The notes beneath the pieces are model-generated. The model saw only the letters and a program-made list of their open reading frames with translations, was not told the DNA's origin and did no database searches. DNA of 51,764 bases, from the NCBI GenBank assembly GCA_023700805.1, contig JAMPYF010000032.1, positions 1 through 51,764 of the forward strand, in the 5' to 3' direction. Below are positions 19,865 through 28,598 of the stretch, one piece after another. The translations under genes were made by a program, and so were the position numbers. This DNA is from Sulfuritalea sp. (GTDB lineage: Bacteria; Pseudomonadota; Gammaproteobacteria; Burkholderiales; Rhodocyclaceae). Numbering within the stretch: the stretch's first letter is position 1; each line of letters starts with the position of its first letter.

Positions 19865-20638
19865 TTAGTTGCCCTCTTGCTTGCCATGCTGCCGGAACAC
19901 CAGCGTCGCCAGGCGCAGCATGTCCTCGCGCCCGGTGTTGCCCGACAGCGCATAGCCGAAACGGCTGTCGGTCCAGTAGAAGACATCGATGCCGTTTTCC
20001 CGCGCGTAGCGGAAGCTGGTGTCGGCGGCCTGCGGCGCGGCGGGCCGCACATAGAGCGTCAGGCGCTTGCGTTCGGCGTCTTCGTACATGAACTGCGCCA
20101 CCTCGCCGCTGTCGCCGGGCAGCAGGCGCCCGCCGACCAGCCGGTAGCCGACCGATTCGAGCTGCGGCGGCTGCAGCGGGGCGCCGAGGCGCTTCGACAG
20201 CCAGCCGACCAGATGGGCTTCCTGGTCGGCGCCGACCTCGACCGGATGGCGGACTTCGGGCACGAACACGGCGTGGGCGATCGCCGCCTGGCGCGGCAGT
20301 GAAGCCGCCGCCAGGCCCGGGCCCGGCGCGGGCGCGGTTTCGCCGCGCAGGAAAAAGCCCGTGATCGCGCCCAGGCCCAGCCAGGCGACGGCGGCCAGCT
20401 TGCGCGCATCGAGCCAGCGTGGGGCGTTGGCGGCCGGAATCAGCCGCGCCGGCACCGCTTCGTCGAGCACGCGGTCGTAGGTCCGGTGCAGCCGCGCCGA
20501 TTGCGCGCGCCATTCCTCGGCCTGGGCGCGCCGTTCGGGATGCGCGGCGAGCCAGGTTTCCACCTGCATCAGGCGCGCCGGATCGAGCTGGCCATCGGCC
20601 CAGGCGTGCAGATCGTCTTCGGAAATCGGCGCATTCAT
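19865..20638 (-). CDS. Anti-sigma factor (single TM)
   Basis: 257 residues from the ATG at 20638, which overlaps the sigma gene stop by 4 nt (ATGA). The cytoplasmic N-terminus (ISEDDLHAWADGQLDPARLMQVETWLAAHPERRAQAEEW) is the usual anti-sigma domain, without zinc-ligand cysteines. One membrane helix lies near residues 85-105 (LAAVAWLGLGAITGFFL), then a periplasmic domain (PEVRHPVEVGADQEAHLVGWLSKRLG..., VAQFMYED, FYWTDSRFGYALSG). The periplasmic part is the likely signal sensor. Its 3' end faces the 3' end of doxX with only 9 nt between them. Confidence 0.85.
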   Translation of the reverse strand: MNAPISEDDLHAWADGQLDPARLMQVETWLAAHPERRAQAEEWRAQSARLHRTYDRVLDEAVPARLIPAANAPRWLDARKLAAVAWLGLGAITGFFLRGETAPAPGPGLAAASLPRQAAIAHAVFVPEVRHPVEVGADQEAHLVGWLSKRLGAPLQPPQLESVGYRLVGGRLLPGDSGEVAQFMYEDAERKRLTLYVRPAAPQAADTSFRYARENGIDVFYWTDSRFGYALSGNTGREDMLRLATLVFRQHGKQEGN

Positions 20639-21138
20639 GTGCTGACCACTTTCAAAATCGGTGCCGCCTCGCCGGCCAATATCGCCTTGAGGCGCAGGCG
20701 CGCGCGCGACAGGCGCGACATCACGGTACCCTGGGGAATGTCGAGGGCGCGCGCCACCTCGGCGTAGCTGAGTTCTTCGAGGCCGACCAGCAGCAGCACT
20801 TCGCGCTGCTCCGGCGGCAGCAGCGCCAGCGCGCGTTCGAGGTCGCGCAGTTCCAGCGTGTCCTGCTGGCTGTCGCGCTGCACCGCCACCGGCAGATCCT
20901 CGTCGGCGCAGAAATCGATGCGGCTGTCGCGGCGCCGGCCATCGACGTGCAGGTTGTGCATGATGGAAAACAGCCAGGGCCGCAGATCGCGGCTGCGCTG
21001 CCACAGGCGCCACTTCTCCAGCGCGCGCTGCAGCGTCTCCTGCACCAGATCGTCGGCAGCATCGACGCGCCCCGTCAGCGCCCGCGCGTAGCGGCGCAGA
21101 CGGGGGATTTCGGCAATGATCGCGTCGCGGCTGTTCAC
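20635..21138 (-). CDS. ECF-family RNA polymerase sigma factor
   Basis: 167 residues from a GTG at 21138. Region 2: YARALTGRVDAADDLVQETLQRALEKW and RPWLFSIMHNLHVDGRRR. Region 4: ALALLPPEQREVLLLVGLEELSYAEVARALDIPQGTVMSRLSRARLRLKA. Coupled with its anti-sigma. Convergent with the bufferin-type operon, which it probably controls, as ECF/anti-sigma pairs do in related metal-response loci. Confidence 0.92.
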   Translation of the reverse strand: MNSRDAIIAEIPRLRRYARALTGRVDAADDLVQETLQRALEKWRLWQRSRDLRPWLFSIMHNLHVDGRRRDSRIDFCADEDLPVAVQRDSQQDTLELRDLERALALLPPEQREVLLLVGLEELSYAEVARALDIPQGTVMSRLSRARLRLKAILAGEAAPILKVVST

Positions 21139-21179
21139 GCGGGACTTATCGTGAAATACATCGCCAAGCGCACCGTGTC

Positions 21180-21312
21180 TGGTTCGAGCGCAGCGAGCCG
21201 ATCAGTAGCCTCCCCGCGAGGGGGCGAGGCGGAAATTCGCGACGCATGCGTCGCGCCGCCGCAGCCGGCTGGCTGTGCAAAGCCAGCCGTGGGCCGCGCA
21301 GCGGATGGGAGG
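21180..21312. repeat. Intergenic cluster of palindromes (REP-like)
   Basis: Between the sigma gene and the next gene lie CTCCCCGCGAGGGG (about 21211-21224), the perfect 16-bp palindrome GCGACGCATGCGTCGC (21239-21254) and the hairpin GGCTGGC-TGTGCAAA-GCCAGCC (about 21269-21290). None has a T tract. This looks like a REP/BIME-type element rather than a terminator. Imperfect direct copies of a 30-bp stretch (starting CGTG, ending CCGTGTC) flank it at about 21149 and 21333. Confidence 0.5.
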
Positions 21313-21379
21313 GGCGGGTCTTCAATTCGCCTTTCGTGTATTTCATCGTCAAGGGTGCCGTGTCGCCGCGGCATGAAAG

Positions 21380-21751
21380 TCAGGGTTTGGCAACGTGCCA
21401 GACATTGTTGAAGCCGTCGCCGGTCTTGTCGCCGGGCTTGGCGTCCTTGACCCAATAGTAAAGCGGCTTGCCCTTCTGCGCCCACTGCTTCGAGCCGTCG
21501 TCCCGCGTGATGATGCTGAAATCGCCGCCGGCGGCGTCGGTCGCGGCGGCCATCAGCGGCGGCCAGTTGCCGGCGCAGGGTCCGTTGCAGGCGCTCTTGC
21601 CGCTGGCGTCCTTGTCGAAGATGTAGAGCGTCATGCCATTGGCGCCGACCAGCACGCCGTCCATGGTCTTGACCGGGGCGCCGGCGGCCAGCGCGCCGCC
21701 GCCAGCGAGGGCGGCAGCACAGAATGTAACAATCAGCTTATTGATTTTCAT
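21380..21751 (-). CDS. Secreted protein of the COG4315 / Lipoprotein_15 repeat family
   Basis: 123 residues with a signal peptide (MKINKLIVTFCAAALAGGGALA). The mature part has the PF03640 pattern: LVGANGMTLYIFDKDASGKSACNGPCAGNWPPL, and later GKPLYYWVKDAKPGDKTGDGFNNVWHV. GGAGAAC precedes the ATG. These are periplasmic or outer proteins of unknown function, often in metal or stress loci. The two Cys (CNGPC) could bind metal, which is inference. Confidence 0.88.
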   Translation of the reverse strand: MKINKLIVTFCAAALAGGGALAAGAPVKTMDGVLVGANGMTLYIFDKDASGKSACNGPCAGNWPPLMAAATDAAGGDFSIITRDDGSKQWAQKGKPLYYWVKDAKPGDKTGDGFNNVWHVAKP

Positions 21752-21830
21752 GAGGTTCTCCGTTCGGGTTGGGGGGGCTTGCACCTCATGTACGGATGGC
21801 GACCTGTGATTATTCCAGCGGCTCATCAAG

Positions 21831-21853
21831 AGTTGGCGTTGGCGGCACGGCGA
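21831..21853 (+). repeat. Dispersed 23-bp repeat, copy 4 (intergenic)
   Basis: Begins AGTTGGCGTTGG and ends CACGGCGA; preceded by CAAG. It lies 13 nt past the stop of the small Cys-rich protein gene. Confidence 0.8.
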
Positions 21854-21866
21854 CGCAGCGCCAGCC

Positions 21867-22208
21867 TCAGCTGCCGCCGACACCGCCCTGGCGTACCGTG
21901 GCGCCGACGAATTCCCGGTCGGCCAGGCAGCCATCGACATCGCCCTGGCGGTAGCGCAGCGCGATGGCGCGCTCGCACATCGCCCGCTTGTAATGCAGTT
22001 TCGCCGCGCAATCGTCGGCGAAGGCCCGCCCGAGTTCGTCGCCGATGCAGGCGCCCGCCGCGATCTCGTCGTCGGTCTCGAGCTGCGCCATGCAGTAGTC
22101 GGCGATCCAGTGAATCTTCATGCCGGCTATCGGGCAGGCGGGCGGCGCCGCGGCAAGCGTCGCGGACAGCAATGCGGTCAGGAGCAGCAGGCAGGCGGAT
22201 CGGCGCAT
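21867..22208 (-). CDS. Small secreted Cys-rich hypothetical
   Basis: 113 residues with a signal peptide (MRRSACLLLLTALLSATLAAA). The mature protein has six Cys (PPACPIAG, DYCMAQ, GACIGDE, DDCAAK, AMCERA, GCLADR), likely disulfide-bonded in the periplasm. It starts 9 nt after the sugar dehydrogenase stop, in one operon. No family recognised. Confidence 0.75.
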   Translation of the reverse strand: MRRSACLLLLTALLSATLAAAPPACPIAGMKIHWIADYCMAQLETDDEIAAGACIGDELGRAFADDCAAKLHYKRAMCERAIALRYRQGDVDGCLADREFVGATVRQGGVGGS

Positions 22209-22217
22209 GGGCGCGGC

Positions 22218-23324
22218 TCAGGGCTTGCGCCAGGTGATGCGATAGATCGCGCCGGCCTGGTCGTCGGCGACCAGCAGCGAGCCGTCGGGCAGGGTTTGCA
22301 GGTCGGCCGGGCGGCCCCAGGCCGATCCGCCCTGTAGCCAGCCGCCGGCGAAAGTTTCGTAGCTCACGGCGCGGCCGTCCTTCACGCGCACCAGACTGAT
22401 GCGGTAGCCGATTTTCTGCGAGCGGTTCCACGAACCGTGTTCGGCGATGAAAATCTGCCCGCGGTATTCGGCGGGAAACATGGTGCCGGCGTAGAAGCGC
22501 ATGCCGAGGCTGGCGACGTGCGGCCCGAGCTTTTGTGCCGGCGGCTCGAACTCTGCGCACTTGCGCCGCGCGCCGTATTCCGGATCGGCGATCTCGCAGC
22601 CGTGGCAGAACGGGTAGCCGAAATGCATCCCGGCGCGCGGGGCGCGGTTCAACTCGTCGGGCGGGCTGTCGTCGCCCAGCATGTCGCGGCCGTTGTCGGT
22701 GAACCACAGCGCGCCGTCGGCCGGGTTCCAGTCGAAGCCGACGCTGTTGCGTATGCCGCGTGCGTAGATCTCGCGCCCCGAGCCGTCGGCGTTCATGCGC
22801 AGCAGCGCGGCATAGGGGTCGCCCGGAGCGCAGATGTTGCAGGGCGCGCCGACCGGTACGTAGAGCTTGTCGTCGGGGCCGAAGGCGATGAACTTCCAGC
22901 CGTGGTGGCTTTCCCGGGGCAGCGTGTCGGTGACGACGACCGGCGCCGGCGCGCGTTCATTGCGCTGGTCGATGTGCTTGTCGATGTCATCGTAGCGCAG
23001 GATGCGGTTCACCGTCGCGACATACAGCGCGCCGTTCCGCCAGGCCAGGCCGCTGGGCATGTTGAGGCCCTCGGCGATGCGCGTCACGGCGCCCGCGCGA
23101 TAGCCGGCATCGAAGCGCACCGCGTGCACCCTGCCGGCGCCGCGCGAGCCGACATAGAGCACGCCGCCCCTGGCATCGACGCCGCCCAGCGCCATCTGCC
23201 GCGCATTGTCGACGCGGGCCCAGAGTTCGATGGCGAAGCCCGGCGGCAGCTTGATGGTTTCCAGCGGCAGGGCCGCGGCAACGGTGGCCCAGGCCAGCAG
23301 GGCAAGGGTGAACAGGGTTCTCAT
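22218..23324 (-). CDS. PQQ-dependent sugar dehydrogenase family protein
   Basis: 368 residues with a signal peptide (MRTLFTLALLAWATVAAALP). Soluble glucose/sorbosone dehydrogenase beta-propeller features: LPPGFAIELWARV.., GLNMPSGLAWRNGALYVATVNRILRYD, HHGWKFIAFGPDDKLYVPVG, GIRNSVGFDWNPADGALWFTDNGRD, LGDDSPPDELN, FIAEHGSWNRS. It oxidises sugars or related alcohols in the periplasm using PQQ. Extra Cys pairs (CNIC, CHGC) are typical of the L-sorbosone type. The longer frame to 23501 runs into the repeat and lacks a signal peptide, so ATG 23324 was chosen. Confidence 0.87.
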   Translation of the reverse strand: MRTLFTLALLAWATVAAALPLETIKLPPGFAIELWARVDNARQMALGGVDARGGVLYVGSRGAGRVHAVRFDAGYRAGAVTRIAEGLNMPSGLAWRNGALYVATVNRILRYDDIDKHIDQRNERAPAPVVVTDTLPRESHHGWKFIAFGPDDKLYVPVGAPCNICAPGDPYAALLRMNADGSGREIYARGIRNSVGFDWNPADGALWFTDNGRDMLGDDSPPDELNRAPRAGMHFGYPFCHGCEIADPEYGARRKCAEFEPPAQKLGPHVASLGMRFYAGTMFPAEYRGQIFIAEHGSWNRSQKIGYRISLVRVKDGRAVSYETFAGGWLQGGSAWGRPADLQTLPDGSLLVADDQAGAIYRITWRKP

Positions 23325-23344
23325 TGCGAATCCTTCATGGCAAG

Positions 23345-23367
23345 AGTTGGCGCTGGCGACACGGCGA
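23345..23367 (+). repeat. Dispersed 23-bp repeat, copy 5 (intergenic)
   Basis: Consensus copy: AGTTGGCGCTGG, CGA, CACGGCGA, preceded by CAAG. It lies 20 nt upstream of the sugar dehydrogenase start and in the divergent promoter region of the GGDEF-EAL gene. It is in the same orientation as copy 4, so the two bracket the 21867-23324 gene pair. Confidence 0.85.
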
Positions 23368-23479
23368 TTCTCGATCAGTTCGCCCGGCGGCGCAACGCCG
23401 ATGCCTCTGTCGGGCAACGAACCGGCCTGGGGCATGCCCGGTCGCCATTGGCACCGTTTTGGCGCAGGAAATCCCGGAA

Positions 23480-25651
23480 ATGGTGTGTTCAAGCACGGCA
23501 TGGGGATTGCTTATGTGTTCCGTCATGCATTCGTCACTCGCCCGCCTGCGCCGTTCCAGCCTCGATACTTCCTTGCCGGTGGACCGGGCGCGGGTGCTCG
23601 ACACGCTGGTGAATAATCTGGAGGGCATGGCCTATCGCTGCCTCGATGACGCGGACTGGACCATGCTCTTCGTCAGCCACGGCTGCCTGGAATTGACCGG
23701 CTATGCCTCCCACGAGTTGATCGAGGGCGGCTGCGTGTCATGGGAGGAGCTGACCTATGCCGAGGACAGGGCCGGGGTGCGCAGCGAAATCGCCGGGGCC
23801 ATCGCGGCCGGCAAACGCTTTTCCGTCCAGTACCGCATCCTCACCGGCGCAGGCGATGTCAAATGGGTGATCGAGCGCGGCATTGCCGTGGCCGACGAGA
23901 CGGGGCGGCCGGTGATCGAGGGCTTCATCGAGGATGTCAGCGTGCGCCACAGGACGCTGAAAGCCCTGGAACATGCCGAACTGCGCTACCGGCATATCTT
24001 CGAGCACGCCTCGGAGGGCATCTTCCAGACCACCCGCGACGGCCGCTACCTGGCCGCCAACCCTGCGCTGGCGAAGCTCTATGGCTATGCCACGGCGCAG
24101 GAGCTGATCGACGACCTGGCCGACATCGAGCGCCGGCTGTATGTCGAGGAATCCCGCCGCGAGAAATTCCGCCACTTGATGGAAGCCCACGGTGAAGTCG
24201 TCAACTTCGAATCCGAGGTCTTCTGTCGCGACGGTTCGAAAATCTGGATATCCGAAAACGCCCACATCGTGCGCGGCGCCCATGGCGAGTTCATCTGCTA
24301 TGAAGGCACGGTGCAGGACATCACCGAACGCAAGAGCTACCAGGAGCAGCTCGAACGCCAGGCCAACCACGACCTGCTGACCGGCCTGCCCAATCGCAAC
24401 CTGCTGGCCGACCGCCTCGGCCAGGCGATCGCGCGGGCCGAGCGGCTGGGCTATTTCCTGGCCCTGGTGTTCATCGATCTCGACAATTTCAAGTTCATCA
24501 ACGACAGTCTCGGCCATACCGCCGGCGACGAACTGCTGGTGGAAATCTCCAGCCGCCTGCGCCGCTGCCTGCGCACTTCGGACACCGTGGCGCGGCAGGG
24601 CGGCGACGAGTTCGTGCTGGTGCTCAACGACCACTACCGGGTCAATTCCATCATCTCCCTGCTGGAACGGGTGCTGGTCGAGATCGGCCGTCCGGTCAGC
24701 CTCTCCGGGCGCGAGTTCCAGGTCGGCGCCAGCCTCGGCGTCGCACTCTATCCGCAGGACGGCGGCGATGCCAGCAGCCTGCTCAAGCACGCCGACGTGG
24801 CGATGTATGCGGCCAAGGACCGCGGCCGCAACAACTTCCAGTTTTTCACCCACGAACTCAACCATCTGGCCGACGAGCGGCTCAACCTGGAAACCGCGAT
24901 GCGCGCCGGCATCGACCTGGACGAGTTCGCCGTGCACTTCCAGCCCAAGGTGGACCACCGCCGCCGCATCGTCGGCGTCGAGGCGCTCGCACGCTGGAAC
25001 AATCCCGAATTCGGCAGCGTGGCGCCGGACCGCTTCATCCCCATTGCCGAGGAGACCGGGCTGATCGTGCCGCTGACCGAGGTGATCCTGAGAAAGGCCT
25101 TCGCCGCCGCTGCAAGATGGTTGCCGATCCACGGCCATGCCATCCAGGTGGCGGTGAATCTCTCGCCCAAGCTGTTTCTCGGCGAGGAGATCGTCAACCG
25201 CGTCGCCGCCCTGCTGCGCGAGGCCGGATTGGCGCCGGAAAGGGTGGAACTGGAGGTCACCGAAAGCGTGTTCCTCGGCGACAGCGAGCGCGCGGTGCGC
25301 ATCCTCGGCGAATTCAAGGATCTCGGCGTCGGCCTGGCCATGGACGACTTCGGCACCGGCTATTCGTCGCTGTCCTACCTGCGCCGCTTTCCGCTCGACA
25401 TCATCAAGATCGACCGTTCGCTGGTGACCGGCATCGAGCACGAGGAAGAAGTGGCTATGATCGCCCGCGCCGTCATCTCGCTGGGCCAGAGCCTGAGGAA
25501 GACCGTGGTCGCCGAGGGCGTGGAGAACCAGGCCCAGTTCGATTTCCTGCGCTTCCAGGGCTGCAACGAATTCCAGGGCTACCTGATCGCGCGCCCCATG
25601 CCGGCAGGCGATTTCGAGCAGTTGCTGGCGCGAAGCGGCGGACAGTTGTAG
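23480..25651 (+). CDS. PAS-PAS-GGDEF-EAL cyclic-di-GMP enzyme
   Basis: About 723 residues. Two PAS/PAC domains (about 40-165 and 170-290), then GGDEF (RQGGDEFVLVL, about 370-380) and EAL (VEALARWNN, VEVTESV, MDDFGTGYSSLSYLRRFPLDIIKIDRS, VVAEGVEN). Both catalytic motifs look intact, so diguanylate cyclase and phosphodiesterase activity are both possible. No membrane segment. The start is uncertain: ATG 23480 has AGGAAA upstream, ATG 23525 is an alternative. Confidence 0.9.
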   Translation: MVCSSTAWGLLMCSVMHSSLARLRRSSLDTSLPVDRARVLDTLVNNLEGMAYRCLDDADWTMLFVSHGCLELTGYASHELIEGGCVSWEELTYAEDRAGVRSEIAGAIAAGKRFSVQYRILTGAGDVKWVIERGIAVADETGRPVIEGFIEDVSVRHRTLKALEHAELRYRHIFEHASEGIFQTTRDGRYLAANPALAKLYGYATAQELIDDLADIERRLYVEESRREKFRHLMEAHGEVVNFESEVFCRDGSKIWISENAHIVRGAHGEFICYEGTVQDITERKSYQEQLERQANHDLLTGLPNRNLLADRLGQAIARAERLGYFLALVFIDLDNFKFINDSLGHTAGDELLVEISSRLRRCLRTSDTVARQGGDEFVLVLNDHYRVNSIISLLERVLVEIGRPVSLSGREFQVGASLGVALYPQDGGDASSLLKHADVAMYAAKDRGRNNFQFFTHELNHLADERLNLETAMRAGIDLDEFAVHFQPKVDHRRRIVGVEALARWNNPEFGSVAPDRFIPIAEETGLIVPLTEVILRKAFAAAARWLPIHGHAIQVAVNLSPKLFLGEEIVNRVAALLREAGLAPERVELEVTESVFLGDSERAVRILGEFKDLGVGLAMDDFGTGYSSLSYLRRFPLDIIKIDRSLVTGIEHEEEVAMIARAVISLGQSLRKTVVAEGVENQAQFDFLRFQGCNEFQGYLIARPMPAGDFEQLLARSGGQL

Positions 25652-25662
25652 CCGCAGCCGAA

Positions 25663-26709
25663 CTACCAGCCCTTGCGCCACGCCGAGGGCGAGGTGGCGA
25701 ACCAGTTGCGGAAGGCGCGGGTGAAGGAGCTTTGCTCGGCGTAGCCCAGCAGCAAGGCAACATCCAGCGCCGAAAGCGAGGAATCGCGCAGATAGACCTG
25801 CGCCAGCTCGCGGCGCGAGGCGTCGAGCAGGCCGTGAAACGAAGCCCCGGCCTGGACTAGGCGGCGCTGCAGGGTGCGCGGTGTCATGCCGAGGGAGGCC
25901 GCGACGTGCTTCAGCGTGGTCTCGCACTTCGGCATCAGCGGCACCAGCGCCTGCCGCACCTGGCTGACGATGTCATGACCGCCCTGCAGGCGGGCGATGA
26001 CCATGCGCGCCTCGTCGCGCATCGCCAGGTTCAGCGCAGCGTCGGCCTGGACCAGCGGACGCGACAGCAGGTCGCCGTCGAACAGCATTGCATTCTCGCC
26101 GGCGGCAAAGCGCACCGGGCAGCCGAAGAAGCTGGCGAAGGGCAGCGTGTCTTCGGGCGGCTCATGCACAAAGCGCACCTCGCGCAGCGGCAGCTCGCTG
26201 CGCGTTATCCAGCGTCCGAAGCCGGCCCAGCTGGCGAGCAGCGATTCGGCCAGGAGATCGCAGTAAGGCAGTCCGGCCCGGGCCGCCTCCGGCAGCACCA
26301 CCCAGGCCAGCTTGAGGTGCCCGCCCTCGCGGCCGAAATGCGTTTCGCTGTAGCCCGAATCGAACACGATGCGCCGATACAGCGGCACCAGGCCGATCGC
26401 CTCTTCCAGGTCGCGACAGCTCATCAGCGCATAGCCGAGCACGTCGAAGGTATCGGGGCGCGCATCGCGGCCGAATTCCAGCCCGAGGTCGCGCCGGCCG
26501 GTCAGCGTCAGCGCCGTGCGGAACAGCGCCACCAGCGCGCTGAAGGGCAGGCGGCCCTGCGGCGCGCTCCATTCCGCCGCGTCGACGTGCGCATGCCGCA
26601 GCAGGGCCGCGCGCGGCAGACCCAGGCGCTCGACGACATCCAGCAGGCGCCGGCCATAGGCCATGGCGACACTGATTTCCGTCTTCGGGGCTACTTCGGT
26701 ACCGGGCAT
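25663..26709 (-). CDS. AraC-family regulator (arabinose-binding-like N-domain)
   Basis: 348 residues. The N-terminal domain (RRLLDVVERLGLPRAALLRHAHVD..., GRDARPDTFDVLGYALMSCRDLEEAI) is the PF12625 type. The C-terminal AraC HTH is LKHVAASLGMTPRTLQRRLVQAGASFHGLLDASRRELAQVYLRDSSLSALDVALLLGYAEQSSFTRAFRNWFATSPSAWR. It is divergent from the ThDP operon and probably controls it in response to that pathway's substrate. A longer frame to 26787 has no better start. Confidence 0.9.
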   Translation of the reverse strand: MPGTEVAPKTEISVAMAYGRRLLDVVERLGLPRAALLRHAHVDAAEWSAPQGRLPFSALVALFRTALTLTGRRDLGLEFGRDARPDTFDVLGYALMSCRDLEEAIGLVPLYRRIVFDSGYSETHFGREGGHLKLAWVVLPEAARAGLPYCDLLAESLLASWAGFGRWITRSELPLREVRFVHEPPEDTLPFASFFGCPVRFAAGENAMLFDGDLLSRPLVQADAALNLAMRDEARMVIARLQGGHDIVSQVRQALVPLMPKCETTLKHVAASLGMTPRTLQRRLVQAGASFHGLLDASRRELAQVYLRDSSLSALDVALLLGYAEQSSFTRAFRNWFATSPSAWRKGW

Positions 26710-26710
26710 G

Positions 26711-26749
26711 TTGTCGCGAAATGACAAATGGCCGGGTATTTTGCGACAA
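26711..26749. promoter_or_regulatory. Candidate operator for the AraC-type regulator
   Basis: TTGTCGCGAA (26711-26720) and TTGCGACAA (26741-26749) form an inverted repeat with centres 29-30 bp apart (about three helical turns), inside the 122-nt divergent promoter region. Confidence 0.45.
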
Positions 26750-26831
26750 GCAGCGGCACTATTCAATCGCCTATTCTTGCCGGACAAGACAAGCGCCGAA
26801 AAATCGACGCAAGAACGAGGAGAACGAGGTC

Positions 26832-28583
26832 ATGGCAGAAATCACCGGCGGCGAAGTCATCGCACGCATGTTGCAGAAGGAAGGCGTCGAGAAGGTCTTC
26901 GGCATCATCGACGGCACCTATTTCGGTTTCTATTCGGCGCTGCATCGCCTCGGCATTGAGATCGTCACCCCGCGCCACGAAACCTGCGCCGCGCACATGG
27001 CCGGCACCTATGCGCGGCTGACCGGCAAGCTCGGCGTCTGCATGGCCAGCAACGGCCCCGGCGTCGCCAACCTGCTGCCCGGCCTGGTGGTCGAGCAGGC
27101 CGACGGCAACCGCGTGCTGGCGATCACCAGCGCGCGCCGCCCGACCATCATGTATCCCGACCGCGGCGGCAGCTACCAGTGCTTCGACCAGAGCGGCGTG
27201 ATCGGCAAGATCGGCAAGTGGAGCTCGGCCGTGTCCTCCTTCGACCGCGTTCCGGAGCTGATGAGGAAGGCTCTGCGCAAGAGTTACGAGGGCCGGCCCG
27301 GCGTGGTGCATGTCGACGTGCCTGAAACCATCATGAACGGCAAATTCAAGGCCGACGTCAGTTACTGGGCGCCGCACCAGTACCGCAACGCCGTGCCGCC
27401 AGCGCCAACTCTTGAGCAAGTCAAGCAGGCCGCCGATCTGCTGATCGCGGCGGGCGCGCCGATGATCCACGCCGGCAGCGGCATCATCCACTGCAATGCT
27501 TATGCCGCATTGCAGCGCGTCGCCGAACTGCTGCATGCGCCGGTCACCACCAGTTGGGCCGCGCGCGGCATGCTGACCGAGAACTCGCCGCTGGCCATCA
27601 CCATGCCGCACGTCAAGCTCAACCACCAGGTGCGCAACGATGCCGACGTGGTGCTGATCCTCGGCTCGCGCATCGGCGAAACCGACTGGTGGGGCAAGCC
27701 GCCCTACTGGCGCCATCCGTCCGAGCAGAAAACCATCCAGGTCGACCTCGACGGCGACATGATCGGCGTGAACAAGCCGGTCGACCTCGGCATCGTCGCC
27801 GATGCCAAACGCTTCCTCGAAAGCTTGGGCGATGAACTGGAAGCGCGCAAGGGAGAAATCCGGCTCGATGCCCGCCGCACCCGTGTCGCGGGCTATGCCA
27901 AAACCATGAAGGAAGAGCGCGCCGGCTGGGACAAGGCGCTGTCCGACATGGCGATCCCGATGCATCCGGCGCACATCGGTGCCGTCTGCCGCGAACTCTT
28001 CCCCGAGGACTCGGTACTGGTCGCCGACGGCGGCAACGCCACGATCTGGGCCATGTTCTATCACAAGGTCACGGTGCCCAACACGGTGATATCCACCTTC
28101 AAGTTCGGCATGCTCGGCGCCGGTATGTCGCAGGCCGTGGCCGCCGCCATCGCGCGGCCGGGCAAGCCGGTGTGCTGCATCATCGGCGACGGCGCCATGG
28201 GCTTCCATTCGCAGGAAGTCGAGACGGCGGTGAGGAACCACGCGCAGGTGATCTACATCGTGCTCGCCGACAAGCAGTGGGGCATGGTCAAGATGAACCA
28301 GCAATTCATGCTGCGGCCGATCAAGACCATGATCTTCAAGCACCTCGATCCCGACGAGACAATCAAGGCCGATCTCGGCGAAATCAAGTTCGACAAGCTG
28401 GGCGAGAGCATGGGCGCCTACGGCGAGCGCGTCTCCGATCCGGCACAGTTGAAGCCGGCACTCGAACGCGCGCTGGCGACCGGCGGCTGCGCGGTGATCC
28501 ACGTCGACGTCGACCCGGTCAAGCACATGTGGGCGCCGGGCCTGATACATTTCAAGAAGATGCACGAGGAACCGAAGGCCTGA
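26832..28583 (+). CDS. Thiamine diphosphate-dependent enzyme (acetolactate synthase-like)
   Basis: 583 residues. N-domain FGIIDGTYFGFYSALHRLGIEIVTPRHETCAAHMAG holds the catalytic Glu (RHET). Central domain from about 190. C-domain has GDGAMGFHSQEVETAVRNHAQVIYIVLADKQWGM, the GDG...N ThDP/Mg motif. Related proteins include acetolactate synthase, benzoylformate decarboxylase, benzaldehyde lyase and 2-hydroxyacyl-CoA lyase; the substrate cannot be told. The start has GAGGAG upstream. The reverse-oriented repeat copy 6 encodes AVPPAPTL in the linker between the first two domains. First gene of a four-gene operon with a BASS transporter and two dehydrogenases. Confidence 0.88.
   Translation: MAEITGGEVIARMLQKEGVEKVFGIIDGTYFGFYSALHRLGIEIVTPRHETCAAHMAGTYARLTGKLGVCMASNGPGVANLLPGLVVEQADGNRVLAITSARRPTIMYPDRGGSYQCFDQSGVIGKIGKWSSAVSSFDRVPELMRKALRKSYEGRPGVVHVDVPETIMNGKFKADVSYWAPHQYRNAVPPAPTLEQVKQAADLLIAAGAPMIHAGSGIIHCNAYAALQRVAELLHAPVTTSWAARGMLTENSPLAITMPHVKLNHQVRNDADVVLILGSRIGETDWWGKPPYWRHPSEQKTIQVDLDGDMIGVNKPVDLGIVADAKRFLESLGDELEARKGEIRLDARRTRVAGYAKTMKEERAGWDKALSDMAIPMHPAHIGAVCRELFPEDSVLVADGGNATIWAMFYHKVTVPNTVISTFKFGMLGAGMSQAVAAAIARPGKPVCCIIGDGAMGFHSQEVETAVRNHAQVIYIVLADKQWGMVKMNQQFMLRPIKTMIFKHLDPDETIKADLGEIKFDKLGESMGAYGERVSDPAQLKPALERALATGGCAVIHVDVDPVKHMWAPGLIHFKKMHEEPKA
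27388..27410 (-). repeat. Dispersed 23-bp repeat, copy 6 (inside ThDP gene, reverse)
   Basis: On the reverse strand: AGTTGGCGCTGG, CGG, CACGGCGT, preceded by CAAG. The gene reads it as AVPPAPTL, a flexible interdomain linker. Confidence 0.8.
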
Positions 28584-28598
28584 GCGGGAGGGCGCGCC

